A stretch of DNA of 64,000 nt from BOG-938 sp035524315. GTDB taxonomy: Bacteria > Pseudomonadota > Alphaproteobacteria > Caulobacterales > Caulobacteraceae. Each line of letters opens with the position of its first letter. The first letter of the stretch is position 1. The stretch covers positions 62,001-126,000 of the forward strand of contig DATKPD010000078.1 in the NCBI GenBank assembly GCA_035524315.1, written 5' to 3'. The notes under the pieces are model-generated. The model was not told the origin of the DNA, made no database searches, and saw only the letters and a list, made by a program, of their open reading frames with translations. Positions 1 to 8,619 of the stretch are shown piece by piece. The position numbers and the translations under genes were made by a program.

Positions 1-2873
1 AGATAGAGCTCCAGGCCTTTCTTGAGCGTGTAGGAGAAATTCACACTCGAGAACGACGCGGCCGCGACCGTTTCACTACCCGGCGCCACCTGATAGCCCA
101 GCAGCGGATCGACGTTTGCCAGCGTGCTGCGGTAGCGGGTCGACCAATCGACACGGAACTGGTCGGTGAAGTTATAGCTGATGTTAACCTGCACGCGGAT
201 CTTGGGGATCGAAACGCCCGCGGCGTCGGTCGTGGGATAGCTCGGTTGCAGCGACCGCACGGTCGGCTGGTAGGTGCCGAGGGCGCGGATCACGAACGGA
301 TGATCGAACAGGATGGTATGGTAGTTGCCCTCCAGATCGACGCCCTGGCTGGTCACCTTGGCGATGTTGAGCGGCAGCGAGGTGTAGAACAGGGTGGCGT
401 TGTTCGACGCGACCATGTTGGCCGCGGTACGGCTGAAGCCGCCCGGCCGGGTCTGCAACTGACAGTACGGCGAGGAGCCGCCGCTGGCATAACAGGCGTT
501 CTGGCTGGCCAGGGCCGAGCCATCGACCGTGGTGATGGCGTTGTCGATCTCGATGTTGAAGTAGTCGACCGACAGGCTGACGCTGGGGATCGGCTTGAAC
601 ACCGCGCCGGCGGTGGTGGTGTAGCCTACTTCCGGCTGCAGGTTCGGGTTGCCGCCCACGGCCTGGGTGGCGGTGTAGCCATTGGTCCCGATCACGCCGC
701 CGGTCAGATAGTCGGTGCCCGCCGACAGGCCCTGGGTGCGGCCCGGCAGGAACAGTTCGCTGAGGTTGGGCGCGCGGAAGTCGCGCGAGCGCGTGGCGCG
801 CACCGTCAGTTCGTCGTTCACGTGCCAGTCCATCCCGACTTTCCAGGTGGTGGCGTCGAAATCACGCGTCACATAGGGCGTGCCCTGCAGAACGTTGCCG
901 CGCGACTCATAGCCGGCATAGCGCACCGCGAAGTTGAGGGCGGCTGATTGGGCCAGCGGCATGTCCTTTAGCAGGGGCACTTCGCCTTCGAACGCGCCTT
1001 CGGTGACCATCTGCGACACGGGCGTACGGGCGGCGGTGCCGTTGGGATAGATGCTCGTGGTGCCGATGTTGGTGGCCGACTGCTGCACGCACGAGGTGCG
1101 CGTAGGCAGGATGCCCAGGGCGTTGCAGTCCAGGGCCGAGACGTTGGCCGGCGGACCCTGGCTGGTCAGGCTGTAGTTCAGGTTTCGCCATTCACCCGAC
1201 ACGGCCAATGTGATGGGACCGGCCCAGTCGTTGATCGGCGATCCGCTCAGGCTGCCCGACACGTCCTGCATATCGGTGGTGCCGGTATAGACCGTCGGCT
1301 GAAGCACATAGTTGATCATCGCCTGAGTCAGCGAGGTCGGACCGAAGGGGTTCAACGGAACGCAGCCCGGGAACGCGGCCGCGTACTGCGGCTGGGTGTC
1401 GACCCAGCACGTCGGCGTTCCGTTGACGTTGACCGAGTCCAGGGCCGCGAACAGGCGCGCTGTGTTCCAGGTCTCGTTGGCGGTGTTGGACTGGGTCACG
1501 TGGCTTTCGGTGCCCGACACTTCCCAGTTGTAGCGCTCCAGGAAATCGCCCTTGAAGCCTGTGTTCACGTAGACGTTGTTGTTGGTGTAGTTGGTGTTGG
1601 ACGGATTGACGTTGGCCGTCGAGAAGTACTTGCCGAGATTGAAGGTCGCCGGCTGATTGTTTGGAAGCAGGCCGGTCGCGGGATTGGCGGTGGGTGCGAT
1701 AAGCGTCAAATCCGCCGCCGGCAGGAAGGCGTTGCTCGACGTCAGCTTAAATCCGTTGCCTAGGGCCGAGGAGGCGCTGGATCCATTGGCGCGCACGTTG
1801 GCGAGCCAGGTGAACTGATGCTCCAGGTCGTAGAAGGTGGATAGGTAGTAGTGGATGTGGTCGGTCACGTCGAAGTCGAAGCGGCCATAGACCTGGGTCA
1901 GATCCTGCTTGGCCACCATTGACACCAGCTGGGTGTTATAGCCGCCGTTGCCGCCGAGCTGGGTGCTGGCGGTGCCGGGGACCGCCATGCCAGCCACAAA
2001 CGGCGTGGCGACCCCGTTCTGGGTGAAGTCGTAGATCGAACCATTCGCCGCTTTGAACTCGCCGCCGAAGGTGCCCCCGCCATCGACCGCCGTCCGGCTG
2101 ATGAAGTACGGAACGCAGGCTGCTGTGGCCGAGGCGCAGCCGTTGCCTTGCAGCGAGATGGACGGCTGACCCACCTGCTGGATGTAGGAGCGATCGGTCC
2201 GCTTGAGGCCCGCGTTGTTATAGTACTGGACGCTGCCTTCGATGTGGGCGCGGCCGTCCATGAAGCCCTTGCCGGCGGCCACGCCGACCTTGACCGTCGG
2301 GTCGTCGCCATAGCCTGAGACGCCGCCTTGAAGATCCATCTTCAGGCCGTTGAACTTGGTGTCGGTGATGAAGTTGACCACGCCAGTGATGGCGTCCGAG
2401 CCGTACACCGCCGAGGAGCCGCCGGTCTCGATGTCGACGCGCTGCAGCAGCATCTGCGGAATCTGGTTCAGATCGATCGTGCCGTCGAGGTTCTGCGGGG
2501 GCACCCGATGGCCGTCGTACAGCACCACGGCGCGGTTGGCGCCGAGCCCGCGGATGTTCAAGGCGGAGATCGAGTTGTTATTGCCGCCCTGGCCGGTGCT
2601 GCCGGCGGTCGAGCCGCCCTTGTCAGCGGCCACCAGCGGCATATCGAGCAGGGCCTCGAACACCGTTGTGGGCTTGGTCACCGACAGCTGGTCGGTGGTT
2701 AGGACGGTGATCGGCGTCGGGCTGTTGTTGCCGTTGGTGATGACGCGAGAGCCGGTGACGACCACCTCGTTCGTGCTCGAATTGGGCGCGGGCGCGGCGG
2801 TCTGAGCGTGCGCGGCTCCAACGGCCAGTGCGCTTACGCTCGTCAGCAATGCCAAGCCAAAGTGGTGCCTCAT
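1..2873 (-). CDS. TonB-dependent outer-membrane receptor (3' end cut by window edge)
   Basis: About 957 residues are visible and the C-terminus lies off the left edge. A signal peptide (MRHHFGLALLTSV, then AHAQ) is followed by a TonB-box-like EVVVTGSRV stretch. The plug domain covers roughly residues 45-170 (LNIRGLG, VLYDGHRVP, IETGGSSAVYGSDAITGVVN), then a long beta-barrel region rich in aromatic and Asn/Thr strands. There is no N-terminal signalling domain. The start is fixed by a GGGAGG ribosome site 6 nt before the ATG. Such receptors import large substrates across the outer membrane using TonB energy. It is closely related to the receptor at 26753-29635, with nearly the same plug entry. 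Substrate unknown. It diverges from a GntR regulator, a possible but unproven controller. Confidence 0.93.
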   Translation of the reverse strand, partial: MRHHFGLALLTSVSALAVGAAHAQTAAPAPNSSTNEVVVTGSRVITNGNNSPTPITVLTTDQLSVTKPTTVFEALLDMPLVAADKGGSTAGSTGQGGNNNSISALNIRGLGANRAVVLYDGHRVPPQNLDGTIDLNQIPQMLLQRVDIETGGSSAVYGSDAITGVVNFITDTKFNGLKMDLQGGVSGYGDDPTVKVGVAAGKGFMDGRAHIEGSVQYYNNAGLKRTDRSYIQQVGQPSISLQGNGCASATAACVPYFISRTAVDGGGTFGGEFKAANGSIYDFTQNGVATPFVAGMAVPGTASTQLGGNGGYNTQLVSMVAKQDLTQVYGRFDFDVTDHIHYYLSTFYDLEHQFTWLANVRANGSSASSALGNGFKLTSSNAFLPAADLTLIAPTANPATGLLPNNQPATFNLGKYFSTANVNPSNTNYTNNNVYVNTGFKGDFLERYNWEVSGTESHVTQSNTANETWNTARLFAALDSVNVNGTPTCWVDTQPQYAAAFPGCVPLNPFGPTSLTQAMINYVLQPTVYTGTTDMQDVSGSLSGSPINDWAGPITLAVSGEWRNLNYSLTSQGPPANVSALDCNALGILPTRTSCVQQSATNIGTTSIYPNGTAARTPVSQMVTEGAFEGEVPLLKDMPLAQSAALNFAVRYAGYESRGNVLQGTPYVTRDFDATTWKVGMDWHVNDELTVRATRSRDFRAPNLSELFLPGRTQGLSAGTDYLTGGVIGTNGYTATQAVGGNPNLQPEVGYTTTAGAVFKPIPSVSLSVDYFNIEIDNAITTVDGSALASQNACYASGGSSPYCQLQTRPGGFSRTAANMVASNNATLFYTSLPLNIAKVTSQGVDLEGNYHTILFDHPFVIRALGTYQPTVRSLQPSYPTTDAAGVSIPKIRVQVNISYNFTDQFRVDWSTRYRSTLANVDPLLGYQVAPGSETVAAASFSSVNFSYTLKKGLELY

Positions 2874-3429
2874 CGCATTCCTCCCTTCAAACGCCCCTGC
2901 GACTTCGCGTCGACTGTGCCCACTCCGCTCTGTGGCGGGTGTGGATTGATCGCATCGCCTCCAAAAATGGAAGCTAGATTGTCCGACGAAGATGCGGGCA
3001 AAGTAGTTTGCGACGCAAGCGGGAAAATGTGGGCTACGCCGCCCGCGGGCGCCTGAAGGAGGTCATTGATAGAAATTGGGCCGGCATCAAGGGACTGAAA
3101 ACCCTGCACCTTCAACGGGTTCGTTCGTAACCGCGCCAGGGGCGGCGGCAATTCGCGCCGTCGGAAATCCCGGCGTGTTGCAATTCCGACGCACCTGACC
3201 GTCGCCCTTGGAAAACGCCCCAACGGCCGAACTGAACCCGTCAGGCGGAGCAGCGCGCGGCCTCAGGGTTGTATCTCTAGTGCCGGCGCCCCGGTTTAGC
3301 TTACTCCCGGTGTTCTTGCCGTTGACTTGTGACGCCCAGTCTTCCTATCCAATTACACGTCGCCCGTTTAGCGCCCTCCTTTGGTCCGACGCCTGAGGGC
3401 CCTATCGATCGGCCAATGGAGGCCCTGCG
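2874..3429. promoter_or_regulatory. Divergent intergenic region between receptor and GntR gene
   Basis: These 556 bases hold no convincing gene. They must contain the promoters of both the receptor and the GntR regulator. A perfect inverted repeat TTGCG-A-CGCAA lies at 3009-3019, a plausible operator half way into the gap. I see no clear terminator. Short open frames here lack ribosome sites and family resemblance. Confidence 0.4.
3009..3019. promoter_or_regulatory. 11-bp perfect inverted repeat, candidate operator
   Basis: TTGCGACGCAA reads the same on both strands around a central A. It lies 136 bp upstream of the receptor start. GntR/FCD regulators bind short palindromes, so the neighbouring GntR protein is the obvious candidate, but this is inference. 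Confidence 0.25.
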
Positions 3430-4143
3430 TTGACCAATAAGCCGCAAAAGTTGTCCCAAGAAGGCGTTGTAAACGCTATTCGCCAGGGCATTCTGGCGAC
3501 AGACCTTGTCCCGGGACAACGCCTGGTCGAGGCGGAGCTTTGCGAACAACTCGGCGCCACGCGCCGCGACGTGGGCTCGGCCTTGATCCTTCTGGACCGT
3601 GACGGACTGGTCGAGCGCATCCAGAATCGCGGCTTCAGGGTCAGGGTCGTGGGGCTGGAGGAGGCGCTGCAGATCGTGGAACTTCGCATGGTGGTGGAGA
3701 GCCATTGCGTGGGTCGGGCGGCCGAGCGGATCACCGATGCCGAAATCGTCGAACTGCGCGAACTGGCGAAGCAGTTGGAGGCGCGCACCGAGCAAGGCGA
3801 TATCGTGGGCTTCGCCGAGTGCACCAACAAGCTGTTCCAAACCTATGTCCGCATCGCCGACCTGCCGGTCGCTGAAAAGGTGCTGGCCCAGTTGCGCGCC
3901 CAGAACTCCCACCACCGGTTCAAGCTGACCTACCTGGCGGGCCGGGCCAAGATCGCCACGCCCTATTGGCTGGAGCGGATCGATGCGATCTGCTGCCGCG
4001 ATCCGGAGCGGGCGCGCGAGACCGTGCGGCGCCATAGCGAAAACGTCCGCGAAGCGATGAAGGCGCTCGATCGGGAGCATTCCCCCTTCGCCGTCGCCCA
4101 GGCCCCCGCCCGACCCTTCAGGCGCAAGGCGATGGGCCGGTAG
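3430..4143 (+). CDS. GntR family (FCD/FadR-type) transcriptional regulator
   Basis: A 237-residue DNA-binding regulator. Residues 8-75 form the winged helix-turn-helix (LCEQLGATRRDVGSALILL, then a wing ending NRGFRV). Residues 80-220 are an all-helical FCD ligand domain. The usual metal-binding Asp and His of the first FCD helix (D-x3-H type) are not evident in ECTNKLFQTYVRI, so ligand sensing may not be metal-assisted. The start is TTG, supported by GGAGG 7 nt upstream. It is divergent from the receptor and 113 bp ahead of frmA on the same strand. Either could be its target. Effector unknown. Confidence 0.88.
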   Translation: MTNKPQKLSQEGVVNAIRQGILATDLVPGQRLVEAELCEQLGATRRDVGSALILLDRDGLVERIQNRGFRVRVVGLEEALQIVELRMVVESHCVGRAAERITDAEIVELRELAKQLEARTEQGDIVGFAECTNKLFQTYVRIADLPVAEKVLAQLRAQNSHHRFKLTYLAGRAKIATPYWLERIDAICCRDPERARETVRRHSENVREAMKALDREHSPFAVAQAPARPFRRKAMGR

Positions 4144-4164
4144 AAGGGCCCTCCCGGCCGCCAT

Positions 4165-4180
4165 TTTCCGAAACGGGAAA
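4165..4180. promoter_or_regulatory. TTTCC-N6-GGAAA inverted repeat upstream of frmA
   Basis: TTTCC at 4165-4169 and GGAAA at 4176-4180 flank GAAACG, 77 bp before the frmA start. It resembles the TTTCC/GGAAA elements before mgsA (18607-18621) and the permease (17741-17756), but spacing differs by one base. A shared regulator is only a hypothesis. Confidence 0.25.
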
Positions 4181-4256
4181 GCGACGGCTCAAGGCGGTGA
4201 TTACCTTGGCCGGCTTTGCGCGCTATCACCGTTGCTGTTGAATATGGGAGCCGTCC

Positions 4257-5366
4257 ATGAAGACCCGCGCCGCCGTCGCGTTCGAGGCCAGGAAGCCGCT
4301 GGAGATCGTCGAGCTAGACCTTGAGGGCCCGGGGCCGGGCGAGGTGCTGGTCGAGATCAAGGCCACGGGCGTGTGCCACACCGACGCCTACACCCTCGAC
4401 GGTCTAGATTCAGAAGGTTTGTTCCCGTCGGTCCTGGGCCACGAAGGCGCGGGCGTGGTGGTCGAGGTCGGATTCGGCGTGACCTCGGTCAAGCCGGGCG
4501 ACCATGTGATCCCGCTCTACACGCCCGAATGCCGTCAATGTAAGTCGTGCCTCAGCCGCAAGACCAACCTGTGCACCGCCATCCGCGCCACCCAGGGCAA
4601 GGGCGTGATGCCCGACGGGACCAGTCGGCTTTCCTACAAGGGCCAGACAATCTTCCACTACATGGGCTGCTCGACGTTTTCTAACTACACGGTGCTGCCC
4701 GAGATCGCCGTGGCCAAGATCAGGGCCGACGCGCCCTTCGACAAGGCCTGTTACATCGGCTGCGGCGTGACCACCGGCGTGGGCGCGGTGGTCAACACGG
4801 CCAAGGTCGAGCCGGGCGCGAACTGTATCGTGTTCGGTCTGGGCGGCATCGGCCTGAACGTGATCCAGGGCCTGAAGATGGTCGGCGCCGACAAGATCGT
4901 CGGCGTGGACGTCAACGGCGCCAAAGAGGCCTGGGGCCGGCGCTTCGGCATGACTCATTTCGTCAATCCCAAGACCGTCGAGGGCGATCTGGTCGCGCAC
5001 CTCGTCGCCCTGACCGACGGCGGCGCCGACTACACCTTCGACTGCACCGGCAACACCACAGTCATGCGTCAGGCGCTGGAGGCGTGCCATCGCGGTTGGG
5101 GGACCTCGATCGTCATCGGCGTGGCCGAAGCTGGCAAGGAGATCGCCACCCGCCCCTTCCAACTGGTCACCGGCCGGGTGTGGAAGGGCTCGGCCTTCGG
5201 GGGCGCGCGGGGACGCACCGATACCCCGACAATCGTGGACTGGTACATGGACGGCAAGATCCAGATCGACCCGATGATCACCCACACCCTGCCGCTCGAG
5301 CGGATCAACGAAGCGTTCGACCTGATGCACGCGGGCGAGAGCATCAGGTCGGTCGTGGTATTCTAG
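4257..5366 (+). CDS. frmA: S-(hydroxymethyl)glutathione dehydrogenase / class III alcohol dehydrogenase
   Basis: A 369-residue zinc- and NAD-dependent enzyme that oxidises the formaldehyde-glutathione adduct to S-formylglutathione in the cytosol. Visible features: catalytic zinc ligands C40 (GVCHTDAY) and H62 (GHEGAG), structural zinc cysteines C92, C95, C98 and C106, a Rossmann GLGGIG, and the class III GARGRTDTP segment. Length is typical of the family. Sarcosine or N-methylglutamate oxidation can release formaldehyde, so its position 3 kb from the sarcosine-oxidase-like genes suggests a detoxification role. No S-formylglutathione hydrolase (frmB) lies next to it. Ribosome site GGGAG upstream of the ATG. 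Confidence 0.97.
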   Translation: MKTRAAVAFEARKPLEIVELDLEGPGPGEVLVEIKATGVCHTDAYTLDGLDSEGLFPSVLGHEGAGVVVEVGFGVTSVKPGDHVIPLYTPECRQCKSCLSRKTNLCTAIRATQGKGVMPDGTSRLSYKGQTIFHYMGCSTFSNYTVLPEIAVAKIRADAPFDKACYIGCGVTTGVGAVVNTAKVEPGANCIVFGLGGIGLNVIQGLKMVGADKIVGVDVNGAKEAWGRRFGMTHFVNPKTVEGDLVAHLVALTDGGADYTFDCTGNTTVMRQALEACHRGWGTSIVIGVAEAGKEIATRPFQLVTGRVWKGSAFGGARGRTDTPTIVDWYMDGKIQIDPMITHTLPLERINEAFDLMHAGESIRSVVVF

Positions 5367-5392
5367 GCGTCGCGCGGCGGCGTCAGGCGGCC

Positions 5393-5806
5393 CTATTTGA
5401 CCTTCTCGATCACCACCAGTCCATCGCCCTTGCCGGTGTTGCCGAAGTAGAACGGCCCGATGCGGACGTTGGGGTTGGACAACAGGGCCGCGACGGGCGC
5501 CGAGAACTTGGCCTTTTCGAACGTCAGCAGCGTGACCTTGTACTGAGCCGTGGGCGACTGGTCCGGGCGGCAATAGAAATGCAGGTTGAACGCCTGATCG
5601 TGGCCCGACTGAATCGCGAAGGCCTGCAGCCCATCCAGGCCGGAGGGACGGCACTGGGTGTTGAGAAAGTCCTGCGCCGCCTGCACGTCAGGCCCGGCGG
5701 GATTTTCGAAGCCCTTGTGGACCCAGGCCGGCGCCGGCTGGGCCTGCGAGGCGACGGCGGCGAGCGCCAGAGGCGCGGCGATCACGACGGCGATCAAGGG
5801 TCTCAT
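5393..5806 (-). CDS. Small secreted protein of unknown function
   Basis: 137 residues beginning with a clear signal peptide (MRPLIAVVIAAPLALA, then ASQAQ), so the mature protein is about 117 residues and periplasmic or secreted. The start at 5806 is chosen because GGGAGG sits 6 nt upstream; an in-frame ATG at 5830 lacks this. The mature part has two cysteines (TQCRPS and HFYCRPD), possibly a disulfide, and ends with a beta-rich region (VRIGPFYFGNTGKGDG). I do not recognise a family. It is convergent with frmA, with 26 bases between the genes. Confidence 0.7.
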   Translation of the reverse strand: MRPLIAVVIAAPLALAAVASQAQPAPAWVHKGFENPAGPDVQAAQDFLNTQCRPSGLDGLQAFAIQSGHDQAFNLHFYCRPDQSPTAQYKVTLLTFEKAKFSAPVAALLSNPNVRIGPFYFGNTGKGDGLVVIEKVK

Positions 5807-6017
5807 AGGTATCCTCCCGGTGGGCGACATGTCGCTCTGTGTTCTGGCTGTGGAGTTGCTTTGCCCGAATGCGGGATTCGGGCGGATGGGAACGATACCA
5901 CGCTTCCATTTCTGTGCGACATTGTCGAGCTTCGAACCGCCGCGTCAGCGCGCGGCGATGGCGGGGCGCTCGGGGCCGGGATAGAAGGCGCCAACACGGT
6001 CGCTACGGGAGGCGCCA

Positions 6018-7040
6018 TTGGACAGGATCGGCTCGTCAAAGCCGGCGCGGGTGACAATCCACAGCGTGGCCGCCGCGGCGGGCGTCTCCAAGTCGACGGT
6101 CTCGCGCATTCTCAACGAGAGCCCACCCCTTTCCGAAACCGACACCGCGCGGCTGGTGCGGGCGGCGGCCGCGGACCTGGGTTATATCCGGGACGTCTCC
6201 GCCGCCAACCTCAGGCTGGGCCGGACCATGACCGTGGGCGTGGTTCTGGCCCACCTGACGGAGGCGGTCAGGGCGATTTTCTACGAAGAAGTGGCCAAGA
6301 TTTGTAACCAGACCGGCCGGTTCGCCCTGGTCGCGGTGGTCGATGAGCGGCCGAGATCGGACCGCGCCGCGATCGATCTGCTGCTGCGCCAGGGCGTAGA
6401 CGGCTTGATCATCACCACCGCGATCGAGGGCGATGACCTCTGCGACGAACTCGCGGCGCGCAAGGCGCCATTCGTCCTGGCCTTGCGCACCGATGGACGC
6501 AGCCCGTCCGCCGTTGGCGACGACGAGCTGGGCGGATACCTCGCCACCCGCCACCTACTGGATCTGGGTCACCGCCGCATCGGCATGATCTCCGGACCGC
6601 CGACCATATCGACTGCCAACGCTCGCGTTCGCGGCTTTCGCCGAGCCATGGCCGAGGCGGGACTCAGCGTCGATCCCGACCGCATCGCGCCGTCGGGTTT
6701 CGGCTTCGAATCCGGGAGCGATGCGGCCCTCGCCCTGATGCGCGTCGCCGAACCGCCGACAGCCCTGTTCGCCGCAAACGACACCACCGCGATCGGAGCC
6801 ATGGCCGCCCTGGCCCGGCTGGGCCTGTCCACGCCTGGCGACGTGTCGATCGTCGGCTACAGCGACATTCCCATCGCGCGCCATCTGCCCGTGCCGCTGA
6901 CCACCATCCACGCGCCCTACGACCAGATCGCGGCGGACGCTCTGGATCTGCTGGCCGCCGGACCGTCGCTCAACGGCGACCACATCCGGCTCTCGGCGCC
7001 CACCCTCGTCGTTCGGCAATCGACCGCCCGGTTGCGTTGA
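6018..7040 (+). CDS. LacI family transcriptional regulator
   Basis: 340 residues. The N-terminal helix-turn-helix spans residues 13-57 (TIHSVAAAAGVSKSTVSRIL), followed by a hinge and a periplasmic-binding-protein-like sensor domain (TVGVVLAHLTEAV, GHRRIGMISGP, ALFAANDTTAIGAM, VSIVGYSDIPIA). The start is TTG with GGGAGG 5 nt upstream. Members usually repress catabolic or transport genes in response to a sugar or other small ligand. No transporter or catabolic operon adjoins it, so the target is unknown. Its stop overlaps the TTG start of the next gene (TTGA), implying cotranscription. Confidence 0.93.
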   Translation: MDRIGSSKPARVTIHSVAAAAGVSKSTVSRILNESPPLSETDTARLVRAAAADLGYIRDVSAANLRLGRTMTVGVVLAHLTEAVRAIFYEEVAKICNQTGRFALVAVVDERPRSDRAAIDLLLRQGVDGLIITTAIEGDDLCDELAARKAPFVLALRTDGRSPSAVGDDELGGYLATRHLLDLGHRRIGMISGPPTISTANARVRGFRRAMAEAGLSVDPDRIAPSGFGFESGSDAALALMRVAEPPTALFAANDTTAIGAMAALARLGLSTPGDVSIVGYSDIPIARHLPVPLTTIHAPYDQIAADALDLLAAGPSLNGDHIRLSAPTLVVRQSTARLR

Positions 7041-7537
7041 CCGCGCCGGTCCCTATGCTTCGCGAGATGCCTCCGCCCCCGCCCGCCATCCTGTTCGTGT
7101 GCCTGGGCAACATCTGTCGCTCGCCCCTGGCGCAGGCGTCGTTTCAGGCGCGCGCCGACGCCGCTGGCCTGGATGTCACGATCGACTCAGCCGGCACCGG
7201 CGACTGGCATGTGGACCGGCCGCCGGATCGGCGCGCCCAGGCGACGGCCCTGCGGCGCGGGATCGACATCGCCGGCTATCGCGGGCGTCAGGTCGAGCCA
7301 GAGGACTTCACGCGCTTCACCCACATCTTCGCCCTCGACCGGTCGAACCTCGCCGATCTTCAGGCCATAGCGCCGGCGGACGTGACGGCCCATGTCGGCT
7401 TGCTGCTGGATCTGGTGGATGGACGGCAGGGGCAATCGGTGGCGGATCCCTACTATGGCGGCGTGGCGGGGTTCGAGCGGACCTGGACCGAAGTCGACGC
7501 CGCCGCCGCCGCGCTGGTCGAGCGGCTCAAGGGCTAG
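7037..7537 (+). CDS. Low-molecular-weight protein-tyrosine phosphatase
   Basis: A cytosolic phosphatase of about 166 residues. The signature loop C22-LGNIC-R28-S sits at the end of the first strand (ILFVCLGNICRSP), and the general-acid loop is present as DPYYGG near residue 138. The TTG at 7037 overlaps the LacI stop; ATG codons at 7055 and 7067 are alternative starts giving 160 or 156 residues, closer to the usual family length. Bacterial members dephosphorylate tyrosine kinases of polysaccharide export or act on other phosphotyrosines; some arsenate reductases share this fold. No kinase partner is nearby. Confidence 0.9.
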   Translation: MTAPVPMLREMPPPPPAILFVCLGNICRSPLAQASFQARADAAGLDVTIDSAGTGDWHVDRPPDRRAQATALRRGIDIAGYRGRQVEPEDFTRFTHIFALDRSNLADLQAIAPADVTAHVGLLLDLVDGRQGQSVADPYYGGVAGFERTWTEVDAAAAALVERLKG

Positions 7538-7547
7538 CCCGCCGCGC

Positions 7548-8522
7548 TCATGAGGCGGCCCTTGGCCCTCGCCGGCCGGTCGCCCGCACCGGCGCCGCAC
7601 CGAACCGCGCCCGGAACGCCCGCGAGAAATGGCTGCTGCTCTTGAAGCCGCACGCCAAGGCCACGTCGGTGACCGGCAGGCTGGTCTTGCGCAGAAGCTC
7701 GGCCGCCTGGTCAAGGCGGATGCGGCGATAGGCGTCGCCCAGGCTTTCGCCCAGGTGCAGTTGGAACAGGCGCTCGAGCTGGCGCAGAGACACCCCCGCC
7801 AAGCGCGCCAGCTCGGCGCGCGGCTCAGGCTCTTCCACGCTCGCCTCCATCCGCGCCAGCGTCTTGAGCACCTTGTCATTGGCCACGCCGTAGCGGTCGC
7901 GCAGGCTGGCGCGCTGGGACTGGTCGGCGGCGCGGATCTCGGGCCGGATGAACCAGTCGCCGACCTGGGTCGCCAGGTCGTGGCCCTGCTCGCGTTCGAT
8001 CAGCTCGGCGGCGAGGTCAAGGCCGCTGACGCCGCCGGCGCAGGTCACCCGCCGTCGGTCGATGACGTAGAGGCTAGGCTCGACCGTCAGGTCGGGAAAG
8101 GTTTGGACAAAAGCCGGCCTGTGGTCCCAGTGGATGGTCGCGCGATGGCCGTCGAGCAACCCGGCGCGGGCCAGCAGGAACGGACCGCCCGAAACGCCGG
8201 CCAGGGTCGCCCCGCGCCGCGCCAGGTCCCGCAGCCACGCCAGGGTCGTACTGTCGCGAAAGGTCAGGGCCTCGGCGGCAGCGAACACGAACAGCGTATC
8301 GCACGCCAAGGGCGCGCCCACCGCCTGGTCGGCGGCCACGCTGGCGCCGTTGGAGGCCCGCACCGGCTTGCCGTCGACCGAGACATGAATCCACCGATAA
8401 AGCGTGCGTCCGGCAAGGACATTGGCCGCGCGGAAGGGCTCTACGATCGAGGCGTAGGACATCAAGGCGAAGCCCTCGACCATCAACAGTCCAAGGGTGC
8501 GGACAGGCTCGGCCTCGCTCAT
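7548..8522 (-). CDS. glxA: GlxA-type AraC family regulator with DJ-1/PfpI-like domain
   Basis: 324 residues. Residues 8-190 form a DJ-1/PfpI (glutamine-amidotransferase-like) sensor. Its nucleophile-elbow position is Ser (GVSGGPFLLA) rather than the Cys of true amidotransferases, so it is expected to sense rather than catalyse. Residues 215-320 are two AraC helix-turn-helix motifs (LARLAGVSLRQLERLFQ and VTDVALACGFKSSSHFSRAF). GlxA/GbdR/CdhR relatives activate choline, betaine, carnitine or methylated-amine catabolism. It diverges from the soxB/mgdA operon with 97 bases between, so it is very probably its activator. Confidence 0.92.
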   Translation of the reverse strand: MSEAEPVRTLGLLMVEGFALMSYASIVEPFRAANVLAGRTLYRWIHVSVDGKPVRASNGASVAADQAVGAPLACDTLFVFAAAEALTFRDSTTLAWLRDLARRGATLAGVSGGPFLLARAGLLDGHRATIHWDHRPAFVQTFPDLTVEPSLYVIDRRRVTCAGGVSGLDLAAELIEREQGHDLATQVGDWFIRPEIRAADQSQRASLRDRYGVANDKVLKTLARMEASVEEPEPRAELARLAGVSLRQLERLFQLHLGESLGDAYRRIRLDQAAELLRKTSLPVTDVALACGFKSSSHFSRAFRARFGAAPVRATGRRGPRAAS

Positions 8523-8552
8523 TGTCGCACTTGGGCTCTCAACCGTCGCATG

Positions 8553-8564
8553 AGGTAAAAACCT
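8553..8564. promoter_or_regulatory. AGGT-N4-ACCT inverted repeat in the glxA/mgdA divergent region
   Basis: AGGTAAAAACCT is a perfect 4-4-4 inverted repeat 31 bp from the glxA start and 56 bp from the mgdA start. Its place between a regulator and its presumed target makes it a candidate operator or promoter element. Short, so it may be chance. Confidence 0.25.
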
Positions 8565-8619
8565 AGCGCCGTCCAGGCCCTACTATCAAGGCGTCCGGTT
8601 TCGCCGACGCCCAGGGTCC

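Noticed and set aside
246..947. 233-codon plus-strand frame
   Set aside because: Antisense to the TonB receptor; amino-acid content is that of a shadow frame, with no ribosome site or recognisable domain.
4410..5654. 414-codon minus-strand frame
   Set aside because: Lies antisense across frmA and the secreted-protein gene; rich in Gly, His and Arg as expected from GC-rich shadows.
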